Shown here in pieces: positions 44,058 through 53,539 of a stretch of DNA of 64,000 nt. Positions within the stretch are counted from its first letter, which is position 1. Each line of letters begins with the position of its first letter. The DNA comes from Anabaena azotica FACHB-119 (GTDB lineage: Bacteria > Cyanobacteriota > Cyanobacteriia > Cyanobacteriales > Nostocaceae), in NCBI RefSeq assembly GCF_014697625.1, contig NZ_JACJSG010000018.1, positions 1 through 64,000 of the forward strand, in the 5' to 3' direction. The notes under the pieces were generated by a model. That model made no database searches, was not told the DNA's origin, and saw only the letters and a program-made list of their open reading frames with translations. The position numbers and the translations under genes are program-made.

Positions 44058-44437
44058 TTTATTTAATTAACATCTTGGGTTCCCAGTCTGACTTGAAGAA
44101 GAATTTGGATAAGTTGTTCAACTTTACCTTCCAAGACGGAAAAAGTGCCTAATTAGTGAAAACGGATGAAGGGCTAATATTGCACTGAAATGTTGAGGTG
44201 TTCGTCAAGCATTTATCCACTTGTTAAGCTAGGGGCTTGATAGACTAAGCAACTACATTTTTCACCGCCACTGCCAAATTACGGTTTTCTTCAGTGACAT
44301 TTGCCAAGGCTGCTTTGAATGCGCCTAGTATAGAATCTGAAGGTTTGGCGTTGAAAAAATTATGTCACGTTTGAACAGAGCGATCGTATCAGTCAGACAT
44401 CAAACCATCCTTCGCCTCAACAGAATTGATCAACGAT
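44058..44437 (-). pseudogene. Degenerate coding remnants between tRNA-Ala and the AIPR operon
   Basis: No intact gene. Two minus-strand fragments look protein-like: one reading KPSDSILGAFKAALANVTEE and ending VAVKNVVA-stop (44245 to about 44360), the other reading TFSVLEGKVEQLIQILLQVR and ending GTQDVN-stop (about 44068-44155). Both are closed by stops upstream. They may be scraps of one lost gene, as expected beside a tRNA used for integration. Family not recognised. Confidence 0.35.
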
Positions 44438-44498
44438 ATCCGTATTCCCAAGGTACAGCAATTTGAGATGATGTATTAACAACATCTCAAATACGGAT
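44438..44498. promoter_or_regulatory. Nested inverted repeats in the leader of the AIPR-Mod-Res operon
   Basis: Outer arms ATCCGTATT (44438-44446) and AATACGGAT (44490-44498); inner arms ATTTGAGATG (44461-44470) and CATCTCAAAT (44483-44492), extended by TGT/ACA. The inner stem ends 15 nt before the ATG at 44508. The arms overlap by 3 nt, so outer and inner pairings partly compete. This could be an operator or an mRNA structure masking the start; there is no clear Shine-Dalgarno sequence. Confidence 0.6.
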
Positions 44499-44507
44499 AA
44501 TTACTCA

Positions 44508-46184
44508 ATGTCAAAGCCGAATACTAAAGCCCAAAAGACTCAAATCATTGAAGTTCTGACAAGGGATTATTTTCCGATGATCCCTCAACTTCAGATAAAT
44601 TACACACAAGAACAACATGAGAAAAATCGTTTGAGTCGTTCTTTGGCTGCATTTGCGATCGCAAATCTTGCTAATATTACACCTGCTCAAGCTGCTCACT
44701 CAATTATCAATGGAGGTAATGATAATGGTATTGATGCAGTTTATTTTGATCGGGTTAATAACCTGCTTTGGTTAGTACAGGCTAAAGCGGGAAAAGCCCC
44801 AGACATGGGTGAAAATAAAAAATTTTGTGATGGAATTAGGGATCTTGTCCATAAACGGTTTCAAAAATTTAATTCGAGTTTGTCTCGCTTGCAGCAAGAT
44901 GTTGAGGATGCTTTAGACAAAAATGGAGTCATAATAGTTGGCTGTAATATATATCTGGATGAAAGCTTAGGAACTCATGTAGTTAATGATCTCAATCAAT
45001 TAAAAAATGAACTAAATAAGTTTGATTCGCGTTTTAAATGGCAGGATCTGCATCTTGAAAATATTTATAGATGGTTGACAGCAAAACAAGAGAATGTCCC
45101 TGTTGATGTTGAATTGACTTTAGAAAACTGGCATTGTTTGGAACAACCCAGAAAAGCTTTTTATGGATTAGTTAATGCTGCTGAACTTGCAGCTTTATAT
45201 AACCAGCATAATAAATTGTTATTTGAGAAAAACATTCGTTATTATCTGGGAACACAGGATGTTAACTTAGAAATTACTAAAACGGTAAAAGAACAACCAT
45301 CAGAACTTTTTTATCTCAATAATGGATTGACAATTACTTGTAAAAAAGTTAATTTACCATCTGGGCATAACCAAGAATCAGCACGATTTACTTTAGAAGG
45401 ATTTTCTGTAGTAAATGGAGCGCAAACAGTAGGTTCTATTGCCTCTGTATTTAATACCAATGGCTCAATATCTGCTGAGGCAAAGTTATTAGTGACAATC
45501 ATTGAATTAGGAACAGAATCTGATAAAATAGGTGTAGAAATTACTAAGGCGAGAAATACACAAAATGCAGTCCGTGATATTTATTTTGCAGCCTTAGATT
45601 CTAATCAAGAAAGGTTGCGGCAAGAATGTATGGTATCAAATATTGTCTATCAATATCGACCATCAGCAGATAATCAAGATGCTATCACCATTGAGAAAGC
45701 AGCAATAGCACTTGCTTGTTTTAGCGGTAATACTGAAATAATTGTGGCAGCTAGGAAAGATATTAACCAGTTGTATAAGCGTTATTATTCAACACTTTTT
45801 ACTCAGGAGCTTTCAGGTATTATACTTTGTCGCTATGTGCGTATATTTGAATATCTTGATCAGATTTTTGAAAGTTCTCGAAACGCAGAAACAGAAACTC
45901 GGAGAAAAAATTTCTATCAACATGGGAGATTTTTTATATTAGACATTTTATCAAGACGTTATAAATCTTTAATTAATAAGCCGGAAGTAAATTTATCGCA
46001 AGCTGACAAGACTGAGCTTTCCAGAATGGGTATAGAAATTGCTGAGTTAATTTATACTCTTGCTGAATCTCAGTTTTTAAGTGATGAGAAAGGATATCTT
46101 GCTATTTTTAGAAACTTGACAGATGTTAAAAGTTTAACGAGTGTCGTTATGCAAGAATTGGCTAAAAAAGACAATCAAGCTTAA
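44508..46184 (+). CDS. AIPR-family protein with N-terminal nuclease-like motif
   Basis: 558 residues. The N-terminal part has a PD-(D/E)XK-like core: NDNGIDAVYF (D76) then LLWLVQAKAG (Q91-x-K93), as in Mrr-like nucleases. The AIPR domain (named for abortive-infection phage resistance, about 240-420) shows KNIRYYLG, LFYLNNGLTITCKK and GFSVVNGAQTVGS. It is first of three genes; the Mod start follows 63 nt after its stop. Known: AIPR proteins are linked with phage resistance and restriction loci. Inferred: an extra DNA- or RNA-cleaving effector that depends on the methyltransferase for self-recognition. Confidence 0.85.
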   Translation: MSKPNTKAQKTQIIEVLTRDYFPMIPQLQINYTQEQHEKNRLSRSLAAFAIANLANITPAQAAHSIINGGNDNGIDAVYFDRVNNLLWLVQAKAGKAPDMGENKKFCDGIRDLVHKRFQKFNSSLSRLQQDVEDALDKNGVIIVGCNIYLDESLGTHVVNDLNQLKNELNKFDSRFKWQDLHLENIYRWLTAKQENVPVDVELTLENWHCLEQPRKAFYGLVNAAELAALYNQHNKLLFEKNIRYYLGTQDVNLEITKTVKEQPSELFYLNNGLTITCKKVNLPSGHNQESARFTLEGFSVVNGAQTVGSIASVFNTNGSISAEAKLLVTIIELGTESDKIGVEITKARNTQNAVRDIYFAALDSNQERLRQECMVSNIVYQYRPSADNQDAITIEKAAIALACFSGNTEIIVAARKDINQLYKRYYSTLFTQELSGIILCRYVRIFEYLDQIFESSRNAETETRRKNFYQHGRFFILDILSRRYKSLINKPEVNLSQADKTELSRMGIEIAELIYTLAESQFLSDEKGYLAIFRNLTDVKSLTSVVMQELAKKDNQA

Positions 46185-46247
46185 AATCCTAATTTACCTA
46201 TAGTTTAATTTTTGATATTGAATTTTTGCATAAAAGCTAAACTAATT

Positions 46248-47921
46248 ATGACTAAAAAGCCGAGACTTGAATTAACATGGATTGGTAAAGAAAATCGCCC
46301 AAAATTAGAGCCGCGAATTTTGTTAGAAGATGTTGATAAATCTTATCATGCTACACATCTTGTCAGCGATAATGATATTTTTGATAACCGCTTAATTTTT
46401 GGTGATAACTTGTTAGCTCTCAAGGCTTTAGAGCAGGAATTTACAGGAAAGATTAAATGTATTTTTATTGATCCTCCTTATAACACAGGTTCAGCTTTTG
46501 AACATTACGATGATGGAGTTGAGCATTCTATCTGGCTTTCTTTAATGAGGGATCGTTTAGAAATTATCCGTAATTTATTATCAGAAGATGGTTCTTTGTG
46601 GATGACGATTGATGATAATGAAGCGCATTATTTAAAAGTAATGTGTGATGAAATTTTTGGACGTGCAAATTTTGTTGCAAATGTTGTTTGGCAAAAAAAA
46701 TATGCCGCATCAAATGATTCATTATGGTTCAGTAATGATCATGATCACATTTTGATTTATGCAAAAGTTAAAGCGTCTTGGAAACTTAATAGACTTCCTC
46801 GGACTGACAAATCAAACTCAGCATACAAAAATCCTGATAATGACCCCCGTGGTGTTTGGCAATCCGACAATTATACCTGTAATAAATCTATTGATGAGCG
46901 ACCTAATTTGTATTACCCAATCGTTAATCCGAATACGGGTGAAACTATTTTTCCCAAGAAAACGGCAGTATGGAGATATTCTCGTGAAAAACATGAGGAA
47001 AATGAACGACAAGGCTTAGTGTATTGGGGAGTAGAAGGAAAGAACTCTGTCCCTCGCTTCAAGAGATTTTTAAGCAAAGTCTCTGAAAAAGGGGGAGTAC
47101 CACAAACAATATGGAGGTGGGAAGAAGTTGGACATAATCAAGACGCTAAAAGAGAGCAGTTACAACTTAATTCAGAAGAGCCTTTTTCAACCCCTAAACC
47201 CGAAAAACTTTTAGAACGTATTCTTCAACTTGCAACAAATCCAGGTGATCTAGTTCTCGATTCCTTTGCAGGTTCAGGAACAACAGGTGCAGTAGCGCAC
47301 AAGATGGGAAGACGCTGGATCATGATTGAACTAGGGGAACATTGTCATACCCATATCATTCCCAGACTCAAAAAAGTGATTGATGGTGAAGACAAAGGCG
47401 GTATTACACAAGCTGTTAACTGGAAAGGTGGCGGAGGCTTTCGTTACTATCGTCTTGCGCCATCACTGTTAGAAAAAGATAAATGGGGTAACTGGATTAT
47501 TAACAAAGAATATAACCCCGCCATGTTAGCCGAAGCACTTTGCAAAATTGAAGGCTTCACTTATGCACCATCAGATACATTTTATTGGCAACATGGTTAT
47601 TCTACAGAACGAGATTTTATCTATGTAACTACTCAAAATCTCAGTCACGAACAACTATCTAAACTGTCTGATGAAGTAGGACAGGAACGCACTTTACTTA
47701 TTTTATGTAGCGCCTTTCGTTGCACAGCAGATATATTTCCAAACCTGACAATCAAGAAAATTCCTCAACAAATACTTTCACGTTGTGAATGGGGACACGA
47801 TGATTACAGCCTAAAAATTGAAAATCTGCCTAAAGCACCTCCAAAAAGTGAACAATCATCATTAGCAAAACCTCTAGAATTACCCATACAAAAATCACTA
47901 TTTGATATAAATAAATTATGA
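46248..47921 (+). CDS. Type III-like Mod DNA methyltransferase (beta class)
   Basis: 557 residues from MTKKPRLELTWIGKENRPKL; a Met 12 codons up is less likely. The N-terminal motif is typical of Mod subunits. Catalytic motif IV DPPY (75-78, CIFIDPPYNTGSAFEHYDDG) comes before the AdoMet-binding motif FAGSGTTG (340-347), the beta-class order. The central 150-310 region should be the target recognition domain. The stop overlaps the res start (ATGA). It should methylate adenine N6 at a short asymmetric site; the site cannot be predicted from sequence. Confidence 0.92.
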   Translation: MTKKPRLELTWIGKENRPKLEPRILLEDVDKSYHATHLVSDNDIFDNRLIFGDNLLALKALEQEFTGKIKCIFIDPPYNTGSAFEHYDDGVEHSIWLSLMRDRLEIIRNLLSEDGSLWMTIDDNEAHYLKVMCDEIFGRANFVANVVWQKKYAASNDSLWFSNDHDHILIYAKVKASWKLNRLPRTDKSNSAYKNPDNDPRGVWQSDNYTCNKSIDERPNLYYPIVNPNTGETIFPKKTAVWRYSREKHEENERQGLVYWGVEGKNSVPRFKRFLSKVSEKGGVPQTIWRWEEVGHNQDAKREQLQLNSEEPFSTPKPEKLLERILQLATNPGDLVLDSFAGSGTTGAVAHKMGRRWIMIELGEHCHTHIIPRLKKVIDGEDKGGITQAVNWKGGGGFRYYRLAPSLLEKDKWGNWIINKEYNPAMLAEALCKIEGFTYAPSDTFYWQHGYSTERDFIYVTTQNLSHEQLSKLSDEVGQERTLLILCSAFRCTADIFPNLTIKKIPQQILSRCEWGHDDYSLKIENLPKAPPKSEQSSLAKPLELPIQKSLFDINKL

Positions 47922-50644
47922 TAAATCATTTTGTAAATAATATTTCTAATCGTCTGAGTTTGCGTCCCCCTCAAAGACAATCATTAGAAATTCTCAATCG
48001 GATTTGTGAACTTTTGCCTATTAATGGTCAAGCAGATATAGAAACAAGTTTAGCGAAAATTAACCAAGAATTTCCCACAGTTACTAATTTTGAGCGTGAA
48101 TTTCCATCTCTTTGTTTTGCACTAGCAACAGGTGTAGGTAAAACGAGACTCATGGGGGCTTTTATTAGTTACCTAAACCTAGCACATAATATAAAAAATT
48201 TCTTCGTCTTAGCACCCAACCTGACTATTTATAACAAACTGATTCATGATTTTACACCCAATACTCCAAAATATGTATTTACAGGAATATCTGAATTTGC
48301 GGTTCAGTTACCCATTATTATCACAGGTGACAATTATGAAACCAATGCCAGAACAATTTTAGACCCACTAATTCCATGTAAAATCAATATTTTCAATATC
48401 TCAAAAATTAACTCAGAAGTTCGCGGTGGCAAAAGTCCTAAAATTAAACGACTATCTGAATATATTGGTGAAAGTTATTTTGATTATCTTTCCCAGTTAC
48501 AAGACCTTGTAATTTTAATGGATGAATCGCACCGATATCGAGCTACTGCCGGACTTCGTGCTATTAATGAATTAAAACCATTAATGGGTTTAGAACTCAC
48601 AGCTACACCCTCTGTAGAAACCAGCAGAGGAACTATACCTTTTAAAAATGTCATTTATAATTATCCACTGGGGCGGGCAATTACGGATCGTTTTGTTAAA
48701 GATCCTGCTGTTGTTACTCGTAAAAACTTTAATCCTGCTAGCTTATCACCAGAAGCAATTGAACGTATCAAATTAGAAGATGGAATTTATTTACACGAAA
48801 ATATTAAAGCTGAATTAAAAGTTTATTCTCTGCAAACAGGAAAGTCAATTGTTAAGCCATTTATGCTTGTTATTGCCCGTGATACTAACCATGCTACACA
48901 AATTTTAGAACTGATTCAATCTGATGAATTTGCCAAAGGCTATTACAAAGATAAAGTTATTCAAGTTGATTCTAGTAAAACAGGCGCACAAGAAGATGAA
49001 ATGGTAGAAAGATTGCTAAAGGTAGAACATCCAGATGAACCAACAGAAATAGTTATTCATGTGAATATGTTAAAAGAAGGGTGGGATGTTACCAACCTAT
49101 ATACAATTGTACCATTAAGAGCCGCCAATTCTGAAATTTTGATTAAACAATCTATTGGTCGGGGATTACGTTTACCTTATGGAAGACGCACAGGTATAGA
49201 TATTGTAGACCGTTTAAATATTGTTGCCCATGACAAATTCCAAGAAATTGTGGAAGAAGCAAAACGTCCTGAATCAGAAATTAGATTGCAGCAAATTATC
49301 CTCAAACCAGAAGATTTACAAGAAAGAACAAAAACAGTTATTTCACATTCTAAACTTGCCCATAATTTAGGAATTACTACAGAACCAACTGTTGAACAAA
49401 ATATAAATTTGCAAGAGACAGAAATAAAAGATATTACAAATTCTATATTTACATCAACAATAGAACAAAAAATTGCAAATCTGGCTTACCAAGAAATTCA
49501 AAAGTTAGAGAATTATCCTGAACAAGTACCAACTACATCATATCTGTCAACACCAAGAGTTCAAGCAATGGTACGGGAAGCTGTAGCTAGAGAATATCAG
49601 CCAGAACAGTTGGAATTTGAAGGTGTAACTATACCACCAAATATTGAGGCAATTGTTGCTAAAACAACTAATCTAGTAGTTCAGCAAACTATTGATATTC
49701 CTAAAATTCTCATAGTTCCTAAAGGAGAGGTGAAATCAGGTTTTAGGTCTTTTGCTTTAAATGTAACAGAATTAAATTATACGGTTCCCTCTAAAAAGGA
49801 ATTACATATTCAATCTTTAGCTACTTATGATTATACATCTTTAGAAATCGCTTTAGTCACTTTTACAGAATCTCGATTAGAAAACTATATTGTCAATAAT
49901 TTAGTCAAATTTGATGATATTTCTTATGACGAAAATGCAGATTTGCTTTATGATTTAGCTGGACAAGTGGTTAGTCATTTTCTCAGTTATTTATCGGTAG
50001 AAGATACTCAGAAAGTTTTATATTATTACCAAAGCGAAATCGCTAATTATGTCCATAATCAGATGAAAAAGCATTTCTGGGAAGATGATCAAGTTGAATA
50101 TAAATACGAAATTAGCAAAGGTTTTACCACCTTAAAAGAGAGTGTATATACGACTAAAGCGAAAAATTATTTAAATTATAGAACTTCTCCCCCAGATAAA
50201 AGCAATATGTCCGAATATCTTTTTACAGGTTTTTCTAAATGCCTGTATACAGAACAAAAATTTCAATCAGAAGCTGAGAGGATATTATCGATAGTTTTAG
50301 AACGGGATGCAATTAAATGGTTTAAACCAGCAAGAGGACAATTTCAGATTTATTACAAATGGGAGGGAGATTATTTAGAATATCAACCTGATTTTGTGGC
50401 AGAAACAGCAGAAATTATATATATGCTTGAACCTAAAAATCGAGATGAAATAGATAAGCCTCAAGTGCTGGCTAAGAAGGATGTAGCAGTTAAATGGTGT
50501 GAATATGCTTCTGAATATATGCTCAAGCATAAGGGTAAACCTTGGGTTTATGTGTTGATACCCCATGATGCGATCGCCGAAAATATGACAATAAAAGGAC
50601 TAGCTGATCGCTTCAACACTAACGGTTATGCTACTGGTAACTGA
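47918..50644 (+). CDS. Type III-like Res helicase-endonuclease
   Basis: 908 residues. SF2 motor: Walker A ATGVGKTR (70-77), DESH box (202-205), LTATPS, and late motifs VNMLKEGWDV and QSIGRGLRLP. A long middle region leads to a C-terminal PD-(D/E)XK nuclease: P824-D825-F...E838-P-K840 in EYQPDFVAETAEIIYMLEPK. All catalytic residues are kept and the length is close to known type III Res subunits. It starts inside the mod stop (translational coupling), so a Mod-Res complex is expected. Its TGA abuts the TAA of the convergent DUF4336 gene with no spacer. Confidence 0.93.
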   Translation: MINHFVNNISNRLSLRPPQRQSLEILNRICELLPINGQADIETSLAKINQEFPTVTNFEREFPSLCFALATGVGKTRLMGAFISYLNLAHNIKNFFVLAPNLTIYNKLIHDFTPNTPKYVFTGISEFAVQLPIIITGDNYETNARTILDPLIPCKINIFNISKINSEVRGGKSPKIKRLSEYIGESYFDYLSQLQDLVILMDESHRYRATAGLRAINELKPLMGLELTATPSVETSRGTIPFKNVIYNYPLGRAITDRFVKDPAVVTRKNFNPASLSPEAIERIKLEDGIYLHENIKAELKVYSLQTGKSIVKPFMLVIARDTNHATQILELIQSDEFAKGYYKDKVIQVDSSKTGAQEDEMVERLLKVEHPDEPTEIVIHVNMLKEGWDVTNLYTIVPLRAANSEILIKQSIGRGLRLPYGRRTGIDIVDRLNIVAHDKFQEIVEEAKRPESEIRLQQIILKPEDLQERTKTVISHSKLAHNLGITTEPTVEQNINLQETEIKDITNSIFTSTIEQKIANLAYQEIQKLENYPEQVPTTSYLSTPRVQAMVREAVAREYQPEQLEFEGVTIPPNIEAIVAKTTNLVVQQTIDIPKILIVPKGEVKSGFRSFALNVTELNYTVPSKKELHIQSLATYDYTSLEIALVTFTESRLENYIVNNLVKFDDISYDENADLLYDLAGQVVSHFLSYLSVEDTQKVLYYYQSEIANYVHNQMKKHFWEDDQVEYKYEISKGFTTLKESVYTTKAKNYLNYRTSPPDKSNMSEYLFTGFSKCLYTEQKFQSEAERILSIVLERDAIKWFKPARGQFQIYYKWEGDYLEYQPDFVAETAEIIYMLEPKNRDEIDKPQVLAKKDVAVKWCEYASEYMLKHKGKPWVYVLIPHDAIAENMTIKGLADRFNTNGYATGN

Positions 50645-51862
50645 TTACACTTGCTCTTTTGCAGGTGGTACAATTCGGGTTTTAGATAAACCGCTATCGA
50701 TTTCTTGCAGAAGTTGAAAGTCTTTTGTTGGTAAGGGATAGCTGCTACTACTGAAAACACCCGCCGTAGGCTGCTTTTCTAAAAAAGAGAAAGCTTGGCG
50801 GAATTGATGGGGTTCGGCTTTGATTGGCGCATCAAAATGACAGGGAATAATCCAATGAAAGCCCCAACTGGCTACTTTATCAGCCCAGTTAATGGTTTCT
50901 TTGGGTGCGCGGTTGAGAATCAAAGTCTGTAAAACTGGGGCGACAAATAAACGCCCATCCCCACGCAATGCGGTAAACGATCGCTCCCAATCTGGTTGCC
51001 ATTTAAAGGGAAATAAGCCAAAATAAGCTCTATAAGAGCGTTCTGGCGCTTTTAAGGCTTCCTTGAATACATCCACCCAACTGGGTACATCTAAGGCGCT
51101 GGGACGGAAATATAGAGCAAATAGGGTGATGCGTTCCCATCCTTTGCGGCGGTTGGCTTGATTATCTGCAACGATATCCGAGGCTTGATCTTTGGCGTGG
51201 AATAGTAAAGGATAGGGGTCTAACTGGACGATCGCTGGTGGATCGGCTGGCACAGAAACGATAGAATCGGTAACAAGGAGAGTATGCGATCGCTTGTGGA
51301 AAAATGCTACCTCAGCAAACTTACCGGGGCCAAGGTCGATTGTATCTAAGATTGCATAGTCAAACTCATCAGCAAAGGGAACTTGGCTACTATCTTCTGG
51401 GAGTATATGAGTACGTCTACTAGGTAAACCCAGCCAACTCAGGGGAAGATTGAGAGGGAAACTCCACTGGTTAGGGGCGACATATACCTGGGCTTGGGGA
51501 AAACATCTGGCGAAAGGGCCGACAAATACCTTATGTTCCAATCCCGAAATCGTGGGCAGAATAATATATTTTACATCTCCGTGTTCCGCCACTAATTCCT
51601 TGACCAAGCGAATACATTCAGGGGTGGGTGCGACTGGTGCATATACCAGTAGTCCTCCCTGCTCCAGTTTGACTACAGTCATGCGAATAGGGACAACCAC
51701 GTAAAAAATTCCCTGCATCTGGTCAAAAGTCCAGATGGTATCTTTAATCACTTCCTGCCTGAGCGTCCGCCGCTTACCGTATGGGTACAGTGGTAAAGTA
51801 AACCAGTAAAACCATGACCAGTCTCTAGGATTAATTTGTCCTAAAATTTCATCACGCACCAC
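50645..51862 (-). CDS. DUF4336-family protein (metallo-beta-lactamase-like fold)
   Basis: 405 residues, cytoplasmic. VVVPIRMTVVKLEQGGLLVYAPVAPTPECI, then YIILPTISGLEHKVFVGPFA and PQAQVYVAPNQWSFPLNLPL, is the DUF4336 pattern of an MBL-like fold in which the usual HxHxDH zinc motif is missing. A later PCHFDAPIK segment carries a His-x-Asp. Widespread in cyanobacteria and plants, function unknown. Separate from the restriction island. Confidence 0.78.
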   Translation of the reverse strand: MVRDEILGQINPRDWSWFYWFTLPLYPYGKRRTLRQEVIKDTIWTFDQMQGIFYVVVPIRMTVVKLEQGGLLVYAPVAPTPECIRLVKELVAEHGDVKYIILPTISGLEHKVFVGPFARCFPQAQVYVAPNQWSFPLNLPLSWLGLPSRRTHILPEDSSQVPFADEFDYAILDTIDLGPGKFAEVAFFHKRSHTLLVTDSIVSVPADPPAIVQLDPYPLLFHAKDQASDIVADNQANRRKGWERITLFALYFRPSALDVPSWVDVFKEALKAPERSYRAYFGLFPFKWQPDWERSFTALRGDGRLFVAPVLQTLILNRAPKETINWADKVASWGFHWIIPCHFDAPIKAEPHQFRQAFSFLEKQPTAGVFSSSSYPLPTKDFQLLQEIDSGLSKTRIVPPAKEQV

Positions 51863-52318
51863 TGCAACACCCCTAAATGAGCCTTGTTCACAATAATTTT
51901 ATCTGCACCCCGAAACATGGAGTTTAGCAAATTGTGGTAACAACAGGCTAGTGGCGTGGCAAGGCTAAAGTGCATTAACGAAAAATCCCTCATCTTGCCC
52001 ATCTGCGTTTATCTGCGTGCATCTGCGTTCAAATTTTTTGTCAATCTATTGCCACATTTTCATCTTGCCACACCAATAATAATCTAAGATACTGATTCAG
52101 TATAGCCTCAACCAACAAGCAGCCTTAACAGCCTCAACAACAAATTTTTACTTGCGTCAGCTTGAGGTTTAAGTATTGTTTATTTTCCTAACAAATTTGG
52201 CAAATTCTGGTGAAAGAATTAGTATCTAAATATGTGTCATAACGTTCAAACTAAAACCTAAGAACAAAAACTGATTTTACTTCTAGATGCTAGACAGTTT
52301 TTGCTAGGGTTAAAGAAT
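51863..52318. other. Spacer with ATCTGCGT repeats
   Basis: 456 bp between divergent genes. ATCTGCGTTTATCTGCGTGC with ATCTGCGTTC (52001-52030) is a short direct repeat that recurs near 54726-54802. The rest is AT-rich and unassigned; promoters for both genes must be here. Confidence 0.45.
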
Positions 52319-53533
52319 ATGCAAGTTAATTTTCTAAAACCAAAACAAATTTTGACAGTAGGTTTATTTTCTTCTGTCATCTTTATTTGTCCTCTTTCTA
52401 GCCTGGCTTTGACTGTTAAAGAAGTCCCTAATCCCAGACAACGCGGTGTTTGGGTTACTGATATGGCGGGGATTCTCAGCAATGAAACAGAAAGCCAAAT
52501 CAATCAAATGATTTCTCAACTTGAGGCAAAAAACGGCACAGAAATGGCAGTGGTAACTGTGCCAAAAACTGCGCCGGCGGATAGTCCCAAAAAATTTGCT
52601 ACCGAACTTTTTAATTATTGGGGAGTTGGTAAAAAAGGAAAAGATAATGGGGTATTGTTCTTAATTTCTGTTGGCGATCGCCGTGTCGAAATTGAGACTG
52701 GTTATGGTGTGGAAGCAATTTTACCTGATGCGAAAGTAGGCGATATTATTGATAGTCAAATTATCCCGCAATTCAAAAAAGGCGATTTTGCAGGTGGGAC
52801 AGTGGCGGGAACTAAAGCCTTAGTAGTTATTTTACAATCTGAGCGATCGCCAACGGCGGACAAAACGCCATTACCTGTAACTTCCAACCCAGAAATCTCT
52901 CAGCCTGAAAATAATCACCCTTGGGGACTGGTAGCAGTAACAGGCATATCTATACTAGGAATTGGCGGTGCATCTGCTTATTTGGGACGTAAAAAGAAAC
53001 TTCTCATTCCCCCTTCAGGACGCACACGTAGAAAACAAGGCAATTACATTTTTTGTTGTGAAAACTGTCAACAACCAATGGTAAAAGTAGACAAAGCTAC
53101 AGTCGAGGAACATCTGAACAAAGTAGAAAAAACTGCACAGAACTTAGGTAGTGTCCGCTTTGAAGGATGGAAATGTCCTAATTGCAGCGATATCACAGAC
53201 ACAGGTTTTAATATAGTCGCTCTGGAGTCCCATTTTGCTCGATTTAGGCGATGTCCTCATTGTAACGAACTGACAGTTACCCGCAAGGAAAAAACTGTCA
53301 CTCCAGCCACAGTAGGAAATTTTGGCAGACGATTAATTATCGATGAATGTCATAGCTGTTCCTACCACAAAAAGACAGAAGAATTAATCCCACCCCTACC
53401 ACCGCCACCGCCTCCTAATTCTGGAAGCTGGGGTGGTTCTAGTGGCGGTGGAAGTAGTGGTGGCGGAAGTAGCAGTGGTGGTAGCTTCGGTGGCGGAAGT
53501 AGCGGTGGTGGTGGTGCTGGTGGTAATTGGTAA
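52319..53533 (+). CDS. TPM-domain (YgcG/TLP18.3-like) membrane protein with zinc-ribbon-like cysteines
   Basis: 404 residues from MQVNFLKPKQILTVGLF; a TTG 18 nt upstream is possible. Signal peptide, then a TPM domain (about 40-175: VWVTDMAGILSNETESQINQ, DNGVLFLISVGDRRVEIETG). A membrane helix (about 200-220, WGLVAVTGISILGIGGASAY) precedes a cytoplasmic part with four C-x-x-C pairs (CENC, CPNC, CPHC, CHSC) and a Gly/Ser tail. TPM proteins act in membrane or photosystem II repair. It is followed after 6 bp by lemA, a recurring partner. Confidence 0.85.
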   Translation: MQVNFLKPKQILTVGLFSSVIFICPLSSLALTVKEVPNPRQRGVWVTDMAGILSNETESQINQMISQLEAKNGTEMAVVTVPKTAPADSPKKFATELFNYWGVGKKGKDNGVLFLISVGDRRVEIETGYGVEAILPDAKVGDIIDSQIIPQFKKGDFAGGTVAGTKALVVILQSERSPTADKTPLPVTSNPEISQPENNHPWGLVAVTGISILGIGGASAYLGRKKKLLIPPSGRTRRKQGNYIFCCENCQQPMVKVDKATVEEHLNKVEKTAQNLGSVRFEGWKCPNCSDITDTGFNIVALESHFARFRRCPHCNELTVTRKEKTVTPATVGNFGRRLIIDECHSCSYHKKTEELIPPLPPPPPPNSGSWGGSSGGGSSGGGSSSGGSFGGGSSGGGGAGGNW

Positions 53534-53539
53534 GTAAAG

